Shown one piece after another: positions 1 to 13,100 of a stretch of DNA of 64,000 nt. Origin of the DNA: Castor canadensis. Its lineage: Eukaryota > Chordata > Mammalia > Rodentia > Castoridae. Position 1 is the stretch's first letter. The number at the start of each line of letters is the position of its first letter. A program made the position numbers and the translations under genes. The notes below the pieces were generated by a model that was not told the DNA's origin, did not search any database, and was given only the letters and a program-made list of their open reading frames with translations. The stretch spans positions 43,186,295 through 43,250,294 of the forward strand of contig NC_133389.1 of the NCBI RefSeq assembly GCF_047511655.1. The letters are read 5' to 3'.

Positions 1-484
1 CAATAACGTACTAGAGCTAATGCTCAATTAATGCTCCTTGTAGAGCTCTAAGCCTGTGGTATCCTATATTCCTTCCCAAAGTTTATTTCCCCAGCATTCT
101 CCCTTTATTTCAGAATCTCACGAGACTTGAATATGGACAGATATCTTAGAAAGTGATGCATTCATGGGCAAAGCCTTCATTTTGATCATGAACATTACTG
201 GCAGACTTAGAGTCTTTATAATTTCTTTTTCTCCCTCTTGGTTCTCTTGTGCTACTGTGCTCTAAATGTCTGCACACATGATTTGCTTTGCTATATTCAT
301 TTTGATCCACAGCAAGTGACAATTTAAACATTTCAGATTCTTTCTGCAAAATGATCCCTAGCTTTGCATGTAAGATGGGTAGAGGGTGGGTCTTCCCCAT
401 TGCACAGAGGAGAATGGGCAGTATGAAAGCCTTTGTAAATGATGTCACCCCCATGGTCATTGAGTGATGCATTTGAATACTTAC
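1..484 (-). other. DSG3: DSG3 intron 12, 5' part
   Basis: Begins at the exon 12 donor and runs off the left edge. No further exon, repeat family or RNA gene was recognised in these 484 bases. Confidence 0.8.
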
Positions 485-742
485 ACAGTAACAGCAAAAG
501 TCCAAGAAGGAGCAGACCGATGGCAGCAGGCCCCAGCCTCCACGACGACTTCTCATATATCACCTGAGGGTCTCTGCTTGGGTTGGAAGATCCACAGGTT
601 CCCCTGTCATCACACCGACACACGTTCAGAGTCAAGATCTCTGGTGTTTCACACTGCCTGTCCTGATTGTCCGCAACCAAGAGGGAGACTCTGTACACTC
701 CGGGGGAGACCTTTTGCTGGGCATTTAGGAGGGCTGAGGTAT
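485..742 (-). CDS. DSG3: DSG3 exon 12, membrane-proximal anchor and transmembrane start
   Basis: 258 nt, residues 547-632 plus one base. Shows [19 protein letters not shown], the Cys cluster CRCDDRGTC (588-596), then [18 protein letters not shown], the start of the single membrane span. The donor T|GTAAGT cuts inside the membrane segment, exactly as in DSG4 exon 12. The rest of the helix and the cytoplasmic tail must be encoded left of this window. Confidence 0.95.
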
Positions 743-3700
743 CTGTAGAGAAACAATTGCAGAAATCAACAGTAGGACAGTAGTCTTTTGCTTGTTTTTC
801 TTTCTTTTTTAAATGATGGTGCTGAGGACCAAACCCAGCACCTTGCTCATGTTAGGCAAGTGCTCTACCACCGAGTTATATTCCCAGCCTTCTTTTGTTC
901 TTAAAACTTATTTTTGAGAGAAGGGATTGAATGAGACCAAAGAAAGCACAGCCACAGAAGGCATACCAAAACCCCCTCAAAAAAACAAAAACCCAAAAAA
1001 CAAAAAACAAACTTATTTTTGATAACAAAGCTAGAGTTGCCTTAGAGATCGCTGTTGCAAACAGGACTGATGTGGTTTGAGCAGTATTGAGAGCTACAAG
1101 ATTTATGTATATCTGTCTACATCTTCTTGTCCTCTCAGATCCAGACAAGTCCATTATAATTCCCCATGAAGACTCAGTTTTATCCTGCCTTTCCCAATAA
1201 AGAGGATGAAAGGAGGTATTGTATAACTGTCAAGCCCCTAGCCCTGAGACTTACCCATTTTCTCCTACTCCTGCACCAGTCAGTCTTCAGTTGCATGTGG
1301 TTCTCTGGTGTGTGTCTTCCCCATCCTCCACCCCAAACTCCATGTTCACACATCTGACTCATAAAGACTGAGTTCAGCTTTGGCCATTGATACCTCACCT
1401 GCTCCTCTTAGTTCTCATCCTATGAACTAAGGGCCTGTTGGATGGCATTCCCAGTGGAGGGGCCTGTTGTTTGTCTGACTGCTGAGCATCAACTGTTCTC
1501 CATTCACCATTGTTACACTACCCATTGCTAAGGGGATCCTGCAACTTTGTTGTGTTGTTTAAATCGTTCTTGATCCCACCATGCCCTTTGACATTGTGCC
1601 CTGGCTGCCCAGGCCAAACACTGTTGTCTTGCCCATCCTCACCCAAGCTCTCTTTACATCCAGGCCCTCTCTGATTTTTTCTGTCTCCTCATTGGCTATC
1701 TAGCCGGAAAACTCATTTGGAGCCAAATGTTACATGTAGTTTGGAGCTAGACTCATAAGCAGGATCAGAAAGACTCATAAGCAGAATCAGAAAGACCCAA
1801 GGGCAGAAGGTAAGGCAAAACAAAATCTCTTTAGTAACACTGGCAGTGGCTGCTACCCATGGCTACAGGGCACCATGGGATATATCCATGAAAGGGAATA
1901 AGACTTGAAGTGGCTAGGAACATTGCAAAGATTATTTTTTCATTTTTTTTAGAAAGTAGCTACTCTGAAATGAGTCCTTCTATTCTTCTGGAGCTATAAA
2001 GAAGCAGTAACTTTCACTATGGAAACAATTACCTTTACTCACCATTGAGTGTTGTGATATGCCACACAACTGGCAACTTCAGAGGCTGTTCCTCCAGTGA
2101 AAATGTGTAGGGGCCACTGTATTTACCCCTCTCCTGGGTTCTAGCTGAGACGACCACAGAAGGTGATGAGCTACAGAGTACTTCTTTTTCCAGGACAACC
2201 GATGGACAATTTTCATTATAACTGGGTACTTCAACATATACTGTGCCTGTAGCAGTTTTACCCGTGTTTTCTGTAAGAATAACAATAAAAAGTTAAACCA
2301 AAAAAAAAAAAAACCCTCCTCCCACTCTTTTTGAGACAGGATGTTCTGCCTCAATCTCACTAGCTTAAAAAAGAATCTTTTAAATTTCTTTCTTGTAGCC
2401 AAGTTAATGTATCTTCTTATGAGAAATTATATTTGTTATTCTCAGAGGTAAAAAAAAAAATCTTCCTTACTCAACTCCACTAATTTTCATTTGCCTTACC
2501 TACATAAAGAGAAGAGTTTATAAGATTAACTAAAAACTGAAGGTAAAACTTTAGGAAATCCCGTGTAAACAGTAAATGATATAATATGTAAAATCCTGGA
2601 AAATGATTTTTTGTTTTGGTATGAGATTAAATCTTCCTGTTTTCTGGTTCTTAAAATCTGGAAATGATTTTCAAATATTTTTGGCTTATTATTTTTTCTA
2701 CTCTTTTAAGGAATGCATGCTATGTGGAAACCAGTCTATATGTAAATGAAATTGTAATTAAACCTGAAAGAAAAATGTCTATTTATTTTGCATGTTGATG
2801 TTCTCCATTTTGTTCTATTTTATTATATTCAAATAAAATGCTGTTTTTAAGCCTCTCACCTACAAAAGAGACATCTTCCTATTTCTGTAACTTCTAAAAA
2901 GTGAACTTCAATTTACTAAATAGGCTGGTATCTTTAATTTAGTAGCATTGCCTATTAATTTAATATGCTTGAAATCAAGACCAATAAGGTGATGAATTCA
3001 CCCATCACAAATGAAATCAACATAAAACAATAGCATTTAAAGCTGTTATTTCATTAGTAATCAGTATGTGACTTTTGCTTCTGAAGCTTAAGCTAAAAAT
3101 ATTTATAATAAATAATAATTATTATTATCCAAGACATGATTGGAGAAAAAATTTGAAATGTTGATAACCAAACAATAAAATTAAAAAATATCAGTGGTGA
3201 GATTAGGAGTCATTTCTGTTGTTACTCTTGGTGCTTTTTGCAGTTTTCCCAAGTGGTAATGTTTTTGGTGTTAATTTTTTTTTGGTCCTTTTCATGATTT
3301 GGCTCTTCTTTGGTGTTTGATGTTGAGCATAAATCAGTTTTATGCATGAGGAAACATATGTACTCAATGAATACTATTTAAAAACATTCCAAGAGAGAAA
3401 ATTATGTTATTCAATGATATAAGTACACATGTCTCTACAGGTAACACAAAAGGGACCATCCATCTGTAGTGAACTTCTCTGGTGGCTTTCTGTAGAAATC
3501 TTTATTGATCCTCTGAAACCCAGGAATTCTGTGGATCAAGAAACTCCCCCTGCAACCACGGTAAACCATAGGGACCACACAGAATCCACTGTTGATAAAA
3601 CTCTACCGAGAAGCTGAATTCCTAGTTTTCTCTCCTAGAGAGATTTGCTTTGGACTTGAGACTCAAAGCCCCTAAGATAACAATCTTTATTGATTAACAA

Positions 3701-6700
3701 ATCATAATCATGTATTCATAAAGAAATGCTCATTGTAACAACATTTCTATAAAAACCACTGAAATATTTTTCTTACCGTCTATGGCCAGAACCTCAGCTG
3801 TGATTGTCCTATTAACTATGAAAGTAGAATCTCGGTCAATGTTTTTGACAAATTTGATTTGAGCAGTTTTTGGATCAATAATTAGCAAACCACCATCATT
3901 ACGACCCATGATGTATCTGTTTTATAACAGAGAAAAATAGTTTTCTTTCACATATGGAATGTTACTTATTTAATAAAAATTACTCATTTTACATTTAACA
4001 TTTATATTTAATATAAGACCTTGAAGCATGCACTTAACAAAAGTGTCAGAAAGTTAACATGATACAGGTGAGTCATATTTTGTAATTCTTATGTTTCAGC
4101 TCTATGCAATAAAATAATAAAATAAAATACCAGTGTATTCAGTAGTTACCTTGCATGGTGCTTTTTATTTTAGGCAAATATGTTTTTGCCTATTCCTTGG
4201 ATTCATGTGCAACGTGTTTTATCTGACTGAAATGTGGACATTGTCTTCTGATGAACGTCTAATCCTTTGTAGACGTTCTAACCCTTCTACTTAAGTAGAA
4301 GATTCTGTAAACTTTTTCCTGATCTGTCTTGACAGGTTAAAGACCATCTCTAAGTTTCCACTTTGACTTATGCATGTGTTATTTTTGCTCACAGTATATG
4401 TTCCATAGACTTATCTACATGTCTCTTCTTGAGTTATCTACTTCCTCTTCCTCATCACCTTTGTATCTGTTGGCACACAACTATCTGTGCATTATGTTGT
4501 GAATGTTTACAGATTAAAACTACCCCAAGGAATAATAAGATACTATGAAAAAAGCCTTACCTGACAGACAAGGCAGCTTTGCCAGTGTCCTCATCTATTG
4601 CTTGATAGGTTCCCAGGACATAATTGACCAGTTTTTTACTACTTATGCCTTTTTGCACAGTGAATGTCTTGGATGTAGGATGGAATGAAATTCCTTCTTT
4701 TACATTTATTATCTGAATTGTGACTGGGGTAGACTGCACTTGATATTGAGAGATTACTGACTGGTGAAATTCAGCTTTGTTTCTGACGGCAATACTAAAT
4801 TGTATACTTTGTATTTGTTCATAATCTAGAGCCTGGAGTAAAAATAAAATGAGAAGGAAGGAGATGTCACAAAGTTATAATCTGGCAAACCCAGCAGAGG
4901 ACAGAGAACTATATGCAAGAGGCAATGACTGTGTCTTTTTATTTCTGTACAGCAAAGCAGTTTCAGAAGTCATTGTGATGTTGAGATGGAGAAAGTTTTA
5001 GGATTCATAACTCATTACAACTTACTTTGTACCTCCTTTTTAGACTAGCAAAACATCATTATAATTTCTTTAGGCCATAAGGTACAGTGCAGTGTGAAGA
5101 GTCTGGTGATGTAGTTTGAACCTTGGTTCTGCTGTTTAAAAGCTGTGTGACTCAGGGCACAACATTCAATTTCTCTGATCCTCAACTTTTCAGTTCTAAA
5201 ACCAAACCTTACCTCACCAGGTTGTTGTGAGGATAAAACAAATTAAGTTCCATTATGTATTTCTCTTAAAAGCAGCTATGGTTTTTCCCACAGAATATTC
5301 ATTGAATTAATGTGCAATAATTTTTTTTTCTGTTTAAATAGAATTCCTAGCTATAAAGGCAAATTTTCTAAATCGTGTTTGGCAAAAAGGCCTCTACATA
5401 TCAGTGAGTCTTCATGGAACCATTTTCAGATGGTCTTGCATGATAACTATTGACCCTTTTATTAAGGTGAACTGATCAAGGCCTGAGGAATCCCAGGATA
5501 ACTTTTTTCATTCACTAATCTTTTTTTTTTTTTTGCAGTGTGATGAAATAAGGAAAAAACACTAATTTTTGTTATAGCTATTTGTCATTTAATATATATT
5601 AGGTGAGAGATCTAAATTTGAGTTTTAACTTTGCAATGACTGGCTTCATGTACTCAAGTGAAAGAAAATGATGCATAAACACATAATTGGAAGATGACGG
5701 TATGAGACAAAGATATTATAGAGCCCATGTGTGAAAACAAGGGAATATATCTACTTGGCAGAGTTAGGAAAGACTTCTGAGAGGTTCAGATCTGAGCTCA
5801 ATGTTGAAGGACCTTGAGAAGGTAGCTGAGAAGTTATCCATGCACAGGTGAAAGCAATTGCAAATGCCCAGTGTTGCAGCAGATGATAGGGCGTGGGGTG
5901 GCTGCAGGTGGTAAAGAGCCTTGTGCACCTTTGGGAAGAAGGCCAGCTTCATCATGAAGGGTTATCCAACCTGGCTGCACATTAGAGTCACCTAGGAGAC
6001 TTTAAGAACCCACTGCTGCCAGGGCATCCCCACAGAGCCATTGAACCAACAGTTCCTACCGTCCCACTGTCTAGGAAGAGTTGCAGTTGACTTGACAGGG
6101 CCACCAGGATCAAGGGCCAATGGAGAGCCAGGCAAAGTTAGAAAGAGAAGAGTAAATGCTAGAAATTGTTTCTTAAGGAAAATGTAGTGGTGGATTGGTG
6201 ACACCGAGGAGAATAAAGTCAAGTAAAGAAAAGAGGTAAGGACATCTATTAGGAGGTCTGGCTGTTGTCTAGGAGAGAGGAAACAAAGCCAAGCAGAGCA
6301 CAGGTGGTAAGAAGGTACAGGATGGTGACACTTTAAAGGTAACTTGTAGGTGGAATTTGGTGACTGGCTGAATGTTGTGAGGAAATGCCACAATTTAAGG
6401 ATAAAAACCTTTGGAGACTGAATGACACTAATACGTAAGATAGGGAATAACTCATTCCCAGGCATTGCTGGGAGTTTATACAAAACTCTTGCAAGTGGGA
6501 TGGCTATAGCATTCTCTCTGAAAAGTAGAGCAACGAGGAACTGTTGTAAATCTTCTGGCAGTCCCATTATTAAGGGAACATTATGGGTATATCATTCCAT
6601 GGTCTTAAGAAAGAGGCTCCTAAGCCAGGTGCCAGTGGTTCAAACCTGTAATCTTAGCTACTTTGGAGGGTGAAATCAGGAGGATTTTGGTTCAAGGCCA

Positions 6701-7059
6701 GCCTGGGCAAACAGTTTGTGAGACACTCATCTCAACCAATACCTGGTTGTAATGGCTAATGCCTGTTATCCCAAGTTAACTGAGACTCTGAGATCAGGAG
6801 GATGATTGTTCCAGGCCAAAAAAGTTTGTGAGACCCCCGTCTCAATGGAAAAAGTTGGGCATGGTAGTGTGCACTTGTCATCCCAGAGAGGGTGTGAAGC
6901 TTAAAATAGGAGGACGGCTGTCCAGACCAGCCTGGGCAAAAGGCAAGACCCTGTCTACAAAATAACCAGAGGAAAAGGGCTGGAGCTATGGCTCAAGTGG
7001 TACAGTGCTTGTCTAGAAAGTGTAAAGCCCTGAGTTCAAACACCAGTATCTACCTCCCA

Positions 7060-7106
<47 letters not shown>

Positions 7107-10100
7107 AAGAAGCTTTTTTTATATGGTCAAAAGTGTTATGGTAAAGACTAGCAAAACCCCTTTGTCTTCCTTATTAGGCTTGTCTCTTTTCTTCAACAAA
7201 ACTAGTGATAAAGGTAGAACAGGACCTGCCTGGAACTGAGGGGGGAAGGGGGAGAGGGTGGGGAGGGAGGCAGAGGGGAGAAATGACCCAAACAATGTAT
7301 GTACATGCGAATAAATGAATAAAAAAGAAGTGTTATGGCAAAGAATGTCACCAGATAGAAGGCACTTTCTTCTTGTCTGTACCATTTCCAGGCAGAAATA
7401 TCCTTACATTATTCCAGATGGGGAGTCTTTCATAGTGAAGCCTGTCAAATGGAAGTCTTTCCTCAATGATTCACTTTTATCTTGCAGGTTTTATTCATAT
7501 CTTCCTATTTTCTAGGAAAAGTTGTGATTTCTGTCTCTGATGACTATAGCTAATGTACTTTAAATGGGTTGACAAATTCACAAGCCACAATTTTATGTAG
7601 TCTCATCTCTTCCTAACTCTAATCCAATTGCAGATAGTGAATTTGATTAGGTCAAGAAATACTTTACTTTTTTGTACTGAAAGCATGAATGCCCATAAAC
7701 ACATGTATATTAGTGTGGGTGTACATGTTGACTATGGAAAGTATGATAGCTTGGAAAGAAAGAAAGCAATATATTAAAAGAGATTATCTTTAGGTAATGA
7801 GGCTATTTTTTAACTAAAAATTCTATCTATGTGTTCTCTATAATGAAGTGTTTATTGGTAGAAATGATAGTTTTGGCTAATAAAAGGTACTTTTAGCAAT
7901 AAGGAATCTCAGCTTACCTTTACCACCTTCAAGATGCCTTCGTTGGTTCTGGGATCAGTTTCTATTTCAAACCAGTTCCCTTCATTTCCAGAGGTAAAGA
8001 AATACACAGCCCGCCAGTTATCTGAGTATTCTTCATCCCAGTCTGTTACTTGAAATCGAAGTAACTCGGAATTTAAAGTATTTTCCTCAATACGTGCTAA
8101 ATACTTAAAAGGAGGAAAACAGAATTTAAGGCTCACTGCTAGGTTTTACTCAAAAGGATTATAATAATTTTCAATGATATTAGTCATTGCTCCTCAAAGT
8201 AAGTATTGTGTCCTTGGTGGTTTCTGAATTCTTGCATCTTCAAAAAGCTTATTTTAAATAAAACTTAAATATCAAAAGGCAGGCAGATACTGAATCAGCA
8301 AAACATGGAGTATATGTAAAAATGATTCTCTGAGGAACCATGGGTATACCTGAGAGTCTGTAAGCACCGGAAAGTTATCATTGACGTCTTTCACTTTAAT
8401 ACTACATTCGCATTGAGTTGATAGGCCTTCTCCATCTTTGTCTGCACCACTCACAACCAGACGATAGCTACTAACTTGCTAAATTCGGAGAAAAAAGTAA
8501 AAATTATTACTCTTCCAAGAATGGCCACTATTTGCTTTCTATAGGTAAGATGGTGAAAACCTTCATGTCATTGTTCATAGATCACATGTATTATTAGCTG
8601 TCCTTGATAGAGGAGGTGTGGAGGGCGCTGGATGATGGGGTGGATGTTTGAAGGGCTAGAACAGGCTTTCTATTTTGTAAACTTTTTTTTTTGCAGTGGT
8701 GTAACAAATTTTGATTCAAAATAGACACTCTGAAAATAATAGGTAAAATACAAAGGTCTGACAAACTCTCTGAATTTACAATAGAGCACACCATACTATC
8801 AAGCCAATTTTTTGTAAACTTCTGAAGGCAAGGTAGAGCAAAAACAGGCAATGAGTATGGGGAATGATGATCTGAGGGAAGCCCACATACAGAGTTTCTC
8901 TGCTAGTCTTTTGGGAAAATCATTTGTGTAAACTTCATATGGAGGCTGAGAAGTTAGGGCTGACAGAGACAAATGGTGATGGTGGAAAATGATCAAGGGA
9001 AGAGAGGAAGGGGATTCCTTGGTGTTTTGAAACAGAGGTAAAATTATAAAGCAGAAATCTAGAGAAAAAGTATGACATCAGAAAAGGCTCACATCTGTAA
9101 TCCTAGCACTCAGCAGGATCGCAGTTCCAGTCCAGCCCTGCAAAAAAGTGTGTGAGAACCCATCTCAACTAATGAAAGTTGAGCATGGTGGCACATGCCT
9201 GTCATTCCAGCTACAGTGGGAAGCATAAATAAGAGGATCATGGTCTAGGCTAGCCCTGGGCATAAACCCAAGACCCTATTTGAAGAATAGGTCTTAAGTG
9301 GTGGAGTGCCTGCCTAGCAGGTGCAAGGCTCTGATTTAAACTCCAGTACCACCAAAAAGAAAGAAAAAAGCTTTATGCCACCTTTTCCTCCATTATCTGA
9401 GGAACTAATCAGAGTGCATTCTTTGTGTCTATAGGCCAATGTCTTTGATTCTTCCATGTTAACTTCCACTAGTATGTGTAGGGTTCAGTTGGTTGTGCAA
9501 GTTCCAGGAATCACCCATGAGAAGCAAACAATTTCCCTAGGTTGGCAGCCTCCTTTTCTTTCTCCTTTTATTCTCAGGTAAAATGGAAACACATCTCTTG
9601 GGATTGTTAGAGTCAAACCCTTTAGTGTTGAATGCTCCCTAGTGACTTGCTTTACCTCTCGATCAAGAGAACTGGTCAGAGTATGAACTTCTCCAGTGTT
9701 TCTGCTTATGAGGAACATGGGCAAGCCTGCAGGTTCCTGAGAAACAATTTTGAAGGCAATTTTTGAGTTCAAATGGTTTGGTTCGTCTGCATCTGTGGCA
9801 TTTAGTATCATCACCAGTGAGTCTAGGAATACAGGAAAATGTCATTAAAGAAAGTATAAAGGCTGACATTAATATGCAACAGTTTCATGTGGATGCTTAT
9901 TTTTAATACCTTTAAACTACCTCTGTGTTAAACAAACAAACAAACAAACAAACAAACAAAAAACCCCTCAAATATCCTTATGCTCTCTCTTTCAACCAGG
10001 TAGAATTTGCTGCCTTCCATAAAAACCCTCCAGGTCTCCCTCAGCCTTGGCTCTGTTGAGGTTGAGGACATTTTCTATTTTGATTTCTTCCCTTGATAGA

Positions 10101-13100
10101 TATTCTTATAATTTCCCCCATTTTCCTAGTGATCCAAATACTGTAAATATGTCTCTATCCCTTTTCATTTAAAAATGCCCAGCTCATGAATCCAGGATAC
10201 CTAAGGATACTTCTTAGTCACAAGAGCATTGTGACTACCTGATGCAGTTTGTACAATAGAATAAGATGCTATCAACTAGGTAACAGGCCTATAATCTACA
10301 AATATAATTACACAGACAATTAGATCAGCTACAGATTTTAGAAAAGAAAAAACAAAATATGCTGATGAGAAAATTAACAGAATAAGTTAGTTTATAAAAT
10401 AATATACTATAAGGATACTTGTAATTGAAAAACAGATGAATTGAAGTGGCAGGTGCTGTGAAAGACTTACTTGAAGCGCTGTTTTCCTCAATTTCACCCT
10501 GGAATATGCTTTGTGAAAATACTGGAGGATTGTCGTTGACATCTAAAATTTTGACTGTTAGTATAAGTGGCCTCTCTACATCTTGCCCCAGAGTATTTAA
10601 AGCTCGACATGTGATCTAGAATAGAGGGAAAAAGGTTATTACTCTACAAACTTAGTTTGCATATAATTAAAGTTCATAGAAATAAAGCTTCTTCTGACAT
10701 ATATAGATAGTCTAGAACTTTTGTGCAAAGAAGAAAAGTACTTCTCCAAAGGCCTGTAGACAAAGTGAAACAAGTTGCCCACTCTTGCCATTGACCAGTA
10801 GTGCCTTCCTCCCAACTAGTGCATCTCATGAGAAGATGGAGCCCTCAGCAGGCTGTGTGCTGGATTTTGACCCTCATTCTTTAGGTGCACAAACATCAGT
10901 GGAGACTCTTTGTAGAGGGACTAATATTTTTAGGTGTTGGTTGACTCATGTACTTCTCTCTCTTTCAAGTTCACCAGTAGAAGAGTCACCTACTTCATAG
11001 AGCACAAAGAGAAGGGTAGTTTGTGTCTACGGCCATACCACCCTGAACGCGCCCGATCTCGTCTGATCTCGGAAGCTAAGCAGGGTCGGGCCTGGTTAGT
11101 ACTTGGATGGGAGAAGGGTAGTTTGATGTTGGAGACACAGACTTACCAGGAAGTTTGGGGTTTCCTCCCGATCAACTATGGCTGTTATATTAATATCACC
11201 AGTGTTTCGGTCAACAACAAAGATTCCAAAAGGGGGCTGATCAATTCCCACTCCAGAAATATGGTAGGTAATTTTCTGGGTTGCTTGGAAATCTGAAGTG
11301 ATCTGCAATAAAAAAATACCCAAAATCTAAGGCCATCTTCATTCAGGCCTCCTCCACCTCCAAGTCTAAAGCATCTGCTCACTTGATCCACCCTGACTTT
11401 GTGGCATTGACTTGCTGCCTTTTTAGATACTAGGAATATGAAATAAAGTCAAGTTGTCACTTCTGCTGATCAGCATGGACCAGTATGGACCAGAATGTGT
11501 TAATCATTTTGACTTTAAAATATTTGCCCAGTGTGACCACTGTGGTTATGGTAAAATGTTGAAACTTAAGGACATTTATTATTGACAAGGCTACATCAGA
11601 ATGTTCATTCCTTACTTCATTAAAAAAAGATGCTTCCTTAAGTTTTGAGAAGAGGAAATGAAAGGGAAAAGGGTGAGGAATTATGCAGTAGGTATTAAAA
11701 ATATATTAAAATAAGTTGCTTTTTATTATAACTTTTAAACTTTTGAATGAGGGATTTCAAATATATGTATGAAGCTAGAATTGTATAATAAACCAGATAC
11801 ATCTCATCAAACGCTTCAATAATTATTCACAAATGGCCAATCCACTATTTGTTCAGGCTTATACACTACTATTGGTCAATATATCTCTTAATTCCATTTT
11901 ATAACTCTAGAAAATATTACTCCTCCATCTTTTTATTTCTCACTTTTATATTACTGCTGTATTTTTTGAGATGGTGGTTCATTTGTTCTGTGGACTTCCC
12001 AGTCTGCATTTTTGTGATTGGAATTGCTGTATTGTTTTAAATTTACATGTAATGCATTCATTCTAAAAACTGCTCTTGCTGATATGACTTACCTTGGCAA
12101 TTGGGTTTCTTTTTGAGTTGTCTTCTCTTTCTCTGCAGGGTTTTGCAAATTTTACCCATTCACGTTTATATCTTCTTTTGACTTGTTGCATTGCTGTCTC
12201 ATTTTTTCTGTGTTGTCCTTTTGTCTTATATAAAAAAAATTTCAATTTATTATGCATATTGTTGGCAGTTTTTGCTTTGAATATTGATTTTAGATACCTA
12301 TGTTGAGGGACTCCTTATGTCTCAAGATATCTAAGGCTGTTGATGCACAATTTGCTCTGACACTTTGTCAAGAAAGGAGCATTAAATAACTAAAGTCATT
12401 ATAAAGCTATATGATTGTTAATATTAGCATTTGAGGATATTCTGTATTTCCTCTCTATTCTCCACAATATCTAATTATTCTAGGCACATAGGATTTGACC
12501 TGTTGATTTTTACATGAGATAAATTATAAAAATAGTATTTATAGATGGCTCTTTTCTAAATATTGTTGGGTTCATTGTTAGAATTTTAATTTTATGTATT
12601 TTCACATTTAAGTTATAAAATAATTGTAAACATTAAATATTTGCTTTTCCTACATAAATATAATTTTAATTCTTTTTTGCTAGTAAAGTAGAAGAGTTTA
12701 TTGAAAGGTAAAAAGTGGAAGAGTGGAGCCTCAGGGAGGGTGCCCCTAATTTTAATTTTCAAAACTAAGCTGTTTTTTAATTACAAAAAACTTTTTCATA
12801 CTTTACCTCTAGTTGCAATTCTCCATGAACAAATATGGCCACCTGTAGGCATTTAAATAGAATCAAATTACATGCAAGTTCTTCAAATAAGAAATAACAT
12901 AAAGTTAATAATCCTGAGTATTATATTTTACTGATCATATTTACTGATCATTTACCTAGTTCAAAAAAAGTAGGTTTGGAAAAGCGGAATGAAAGTGTAA
13001 AATCCTACCTGGGAAAGGAGTATTGTTCTCAAAGTAAACAAGTTCTTCCAGTTCTTATTCTGACTCCAAAGTTTCAATGACATAAAGAACCTATGCTTAA

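Larger units (their letters stand above)
4833..7917 (-). other. DSG3: DSG3 intron 8
   Basis: 3.1 kb, the repeat-richest DSG3 intron visible: a MIR at about 5080-5265, L2 and MER5-like relics at 5760-6440, a composite SINE at 6620-7055, a CA microsatellite and an L1 3' end to about 7333. Confidence 0.85.
10616..11146 (-). other. DSG3: DSG3 intron 4
   Basis: 531 bp with a consensus GTAAGT donor and CTAG acceptor. Its only recognisable insert is the 5S rRNA pseudogene next to the donor. Confidence 0.85.

Noticed and set aside
1..484. Remaining DSG3 cytoplasmic exons
   Set aside because: Searched for the conserved juxtamembrane block after the exon 12 donor; it is not within the 484 bases available.
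805..893. tRNA gene
   Set aside because: The Pol III box-like motifs belong to an ID-type SINE; no cloverleaf with intact anticodon arm can be drawn. The same holds for the other ID-like modules.
3429..3660. Possible alternative DSG3 exon in intron 10
   Set aside because: The frame shows no cadherin features and is on the opposite strand to DSG3.
5992..6567. 191-codon open frame on the minus strand in DSG3 intron 8
   Set aside because: It runs through L2- and MER5-like relics, has no recognisable domain and no splice or promoter context; a chance frame.
11025..11110. Functional 5S rRNA gene
   Set aside because: Only nt 1-86 of about 120 are present, the C box is cut and no terminator T-run follows; the flanking duplications show a retro-insertion.
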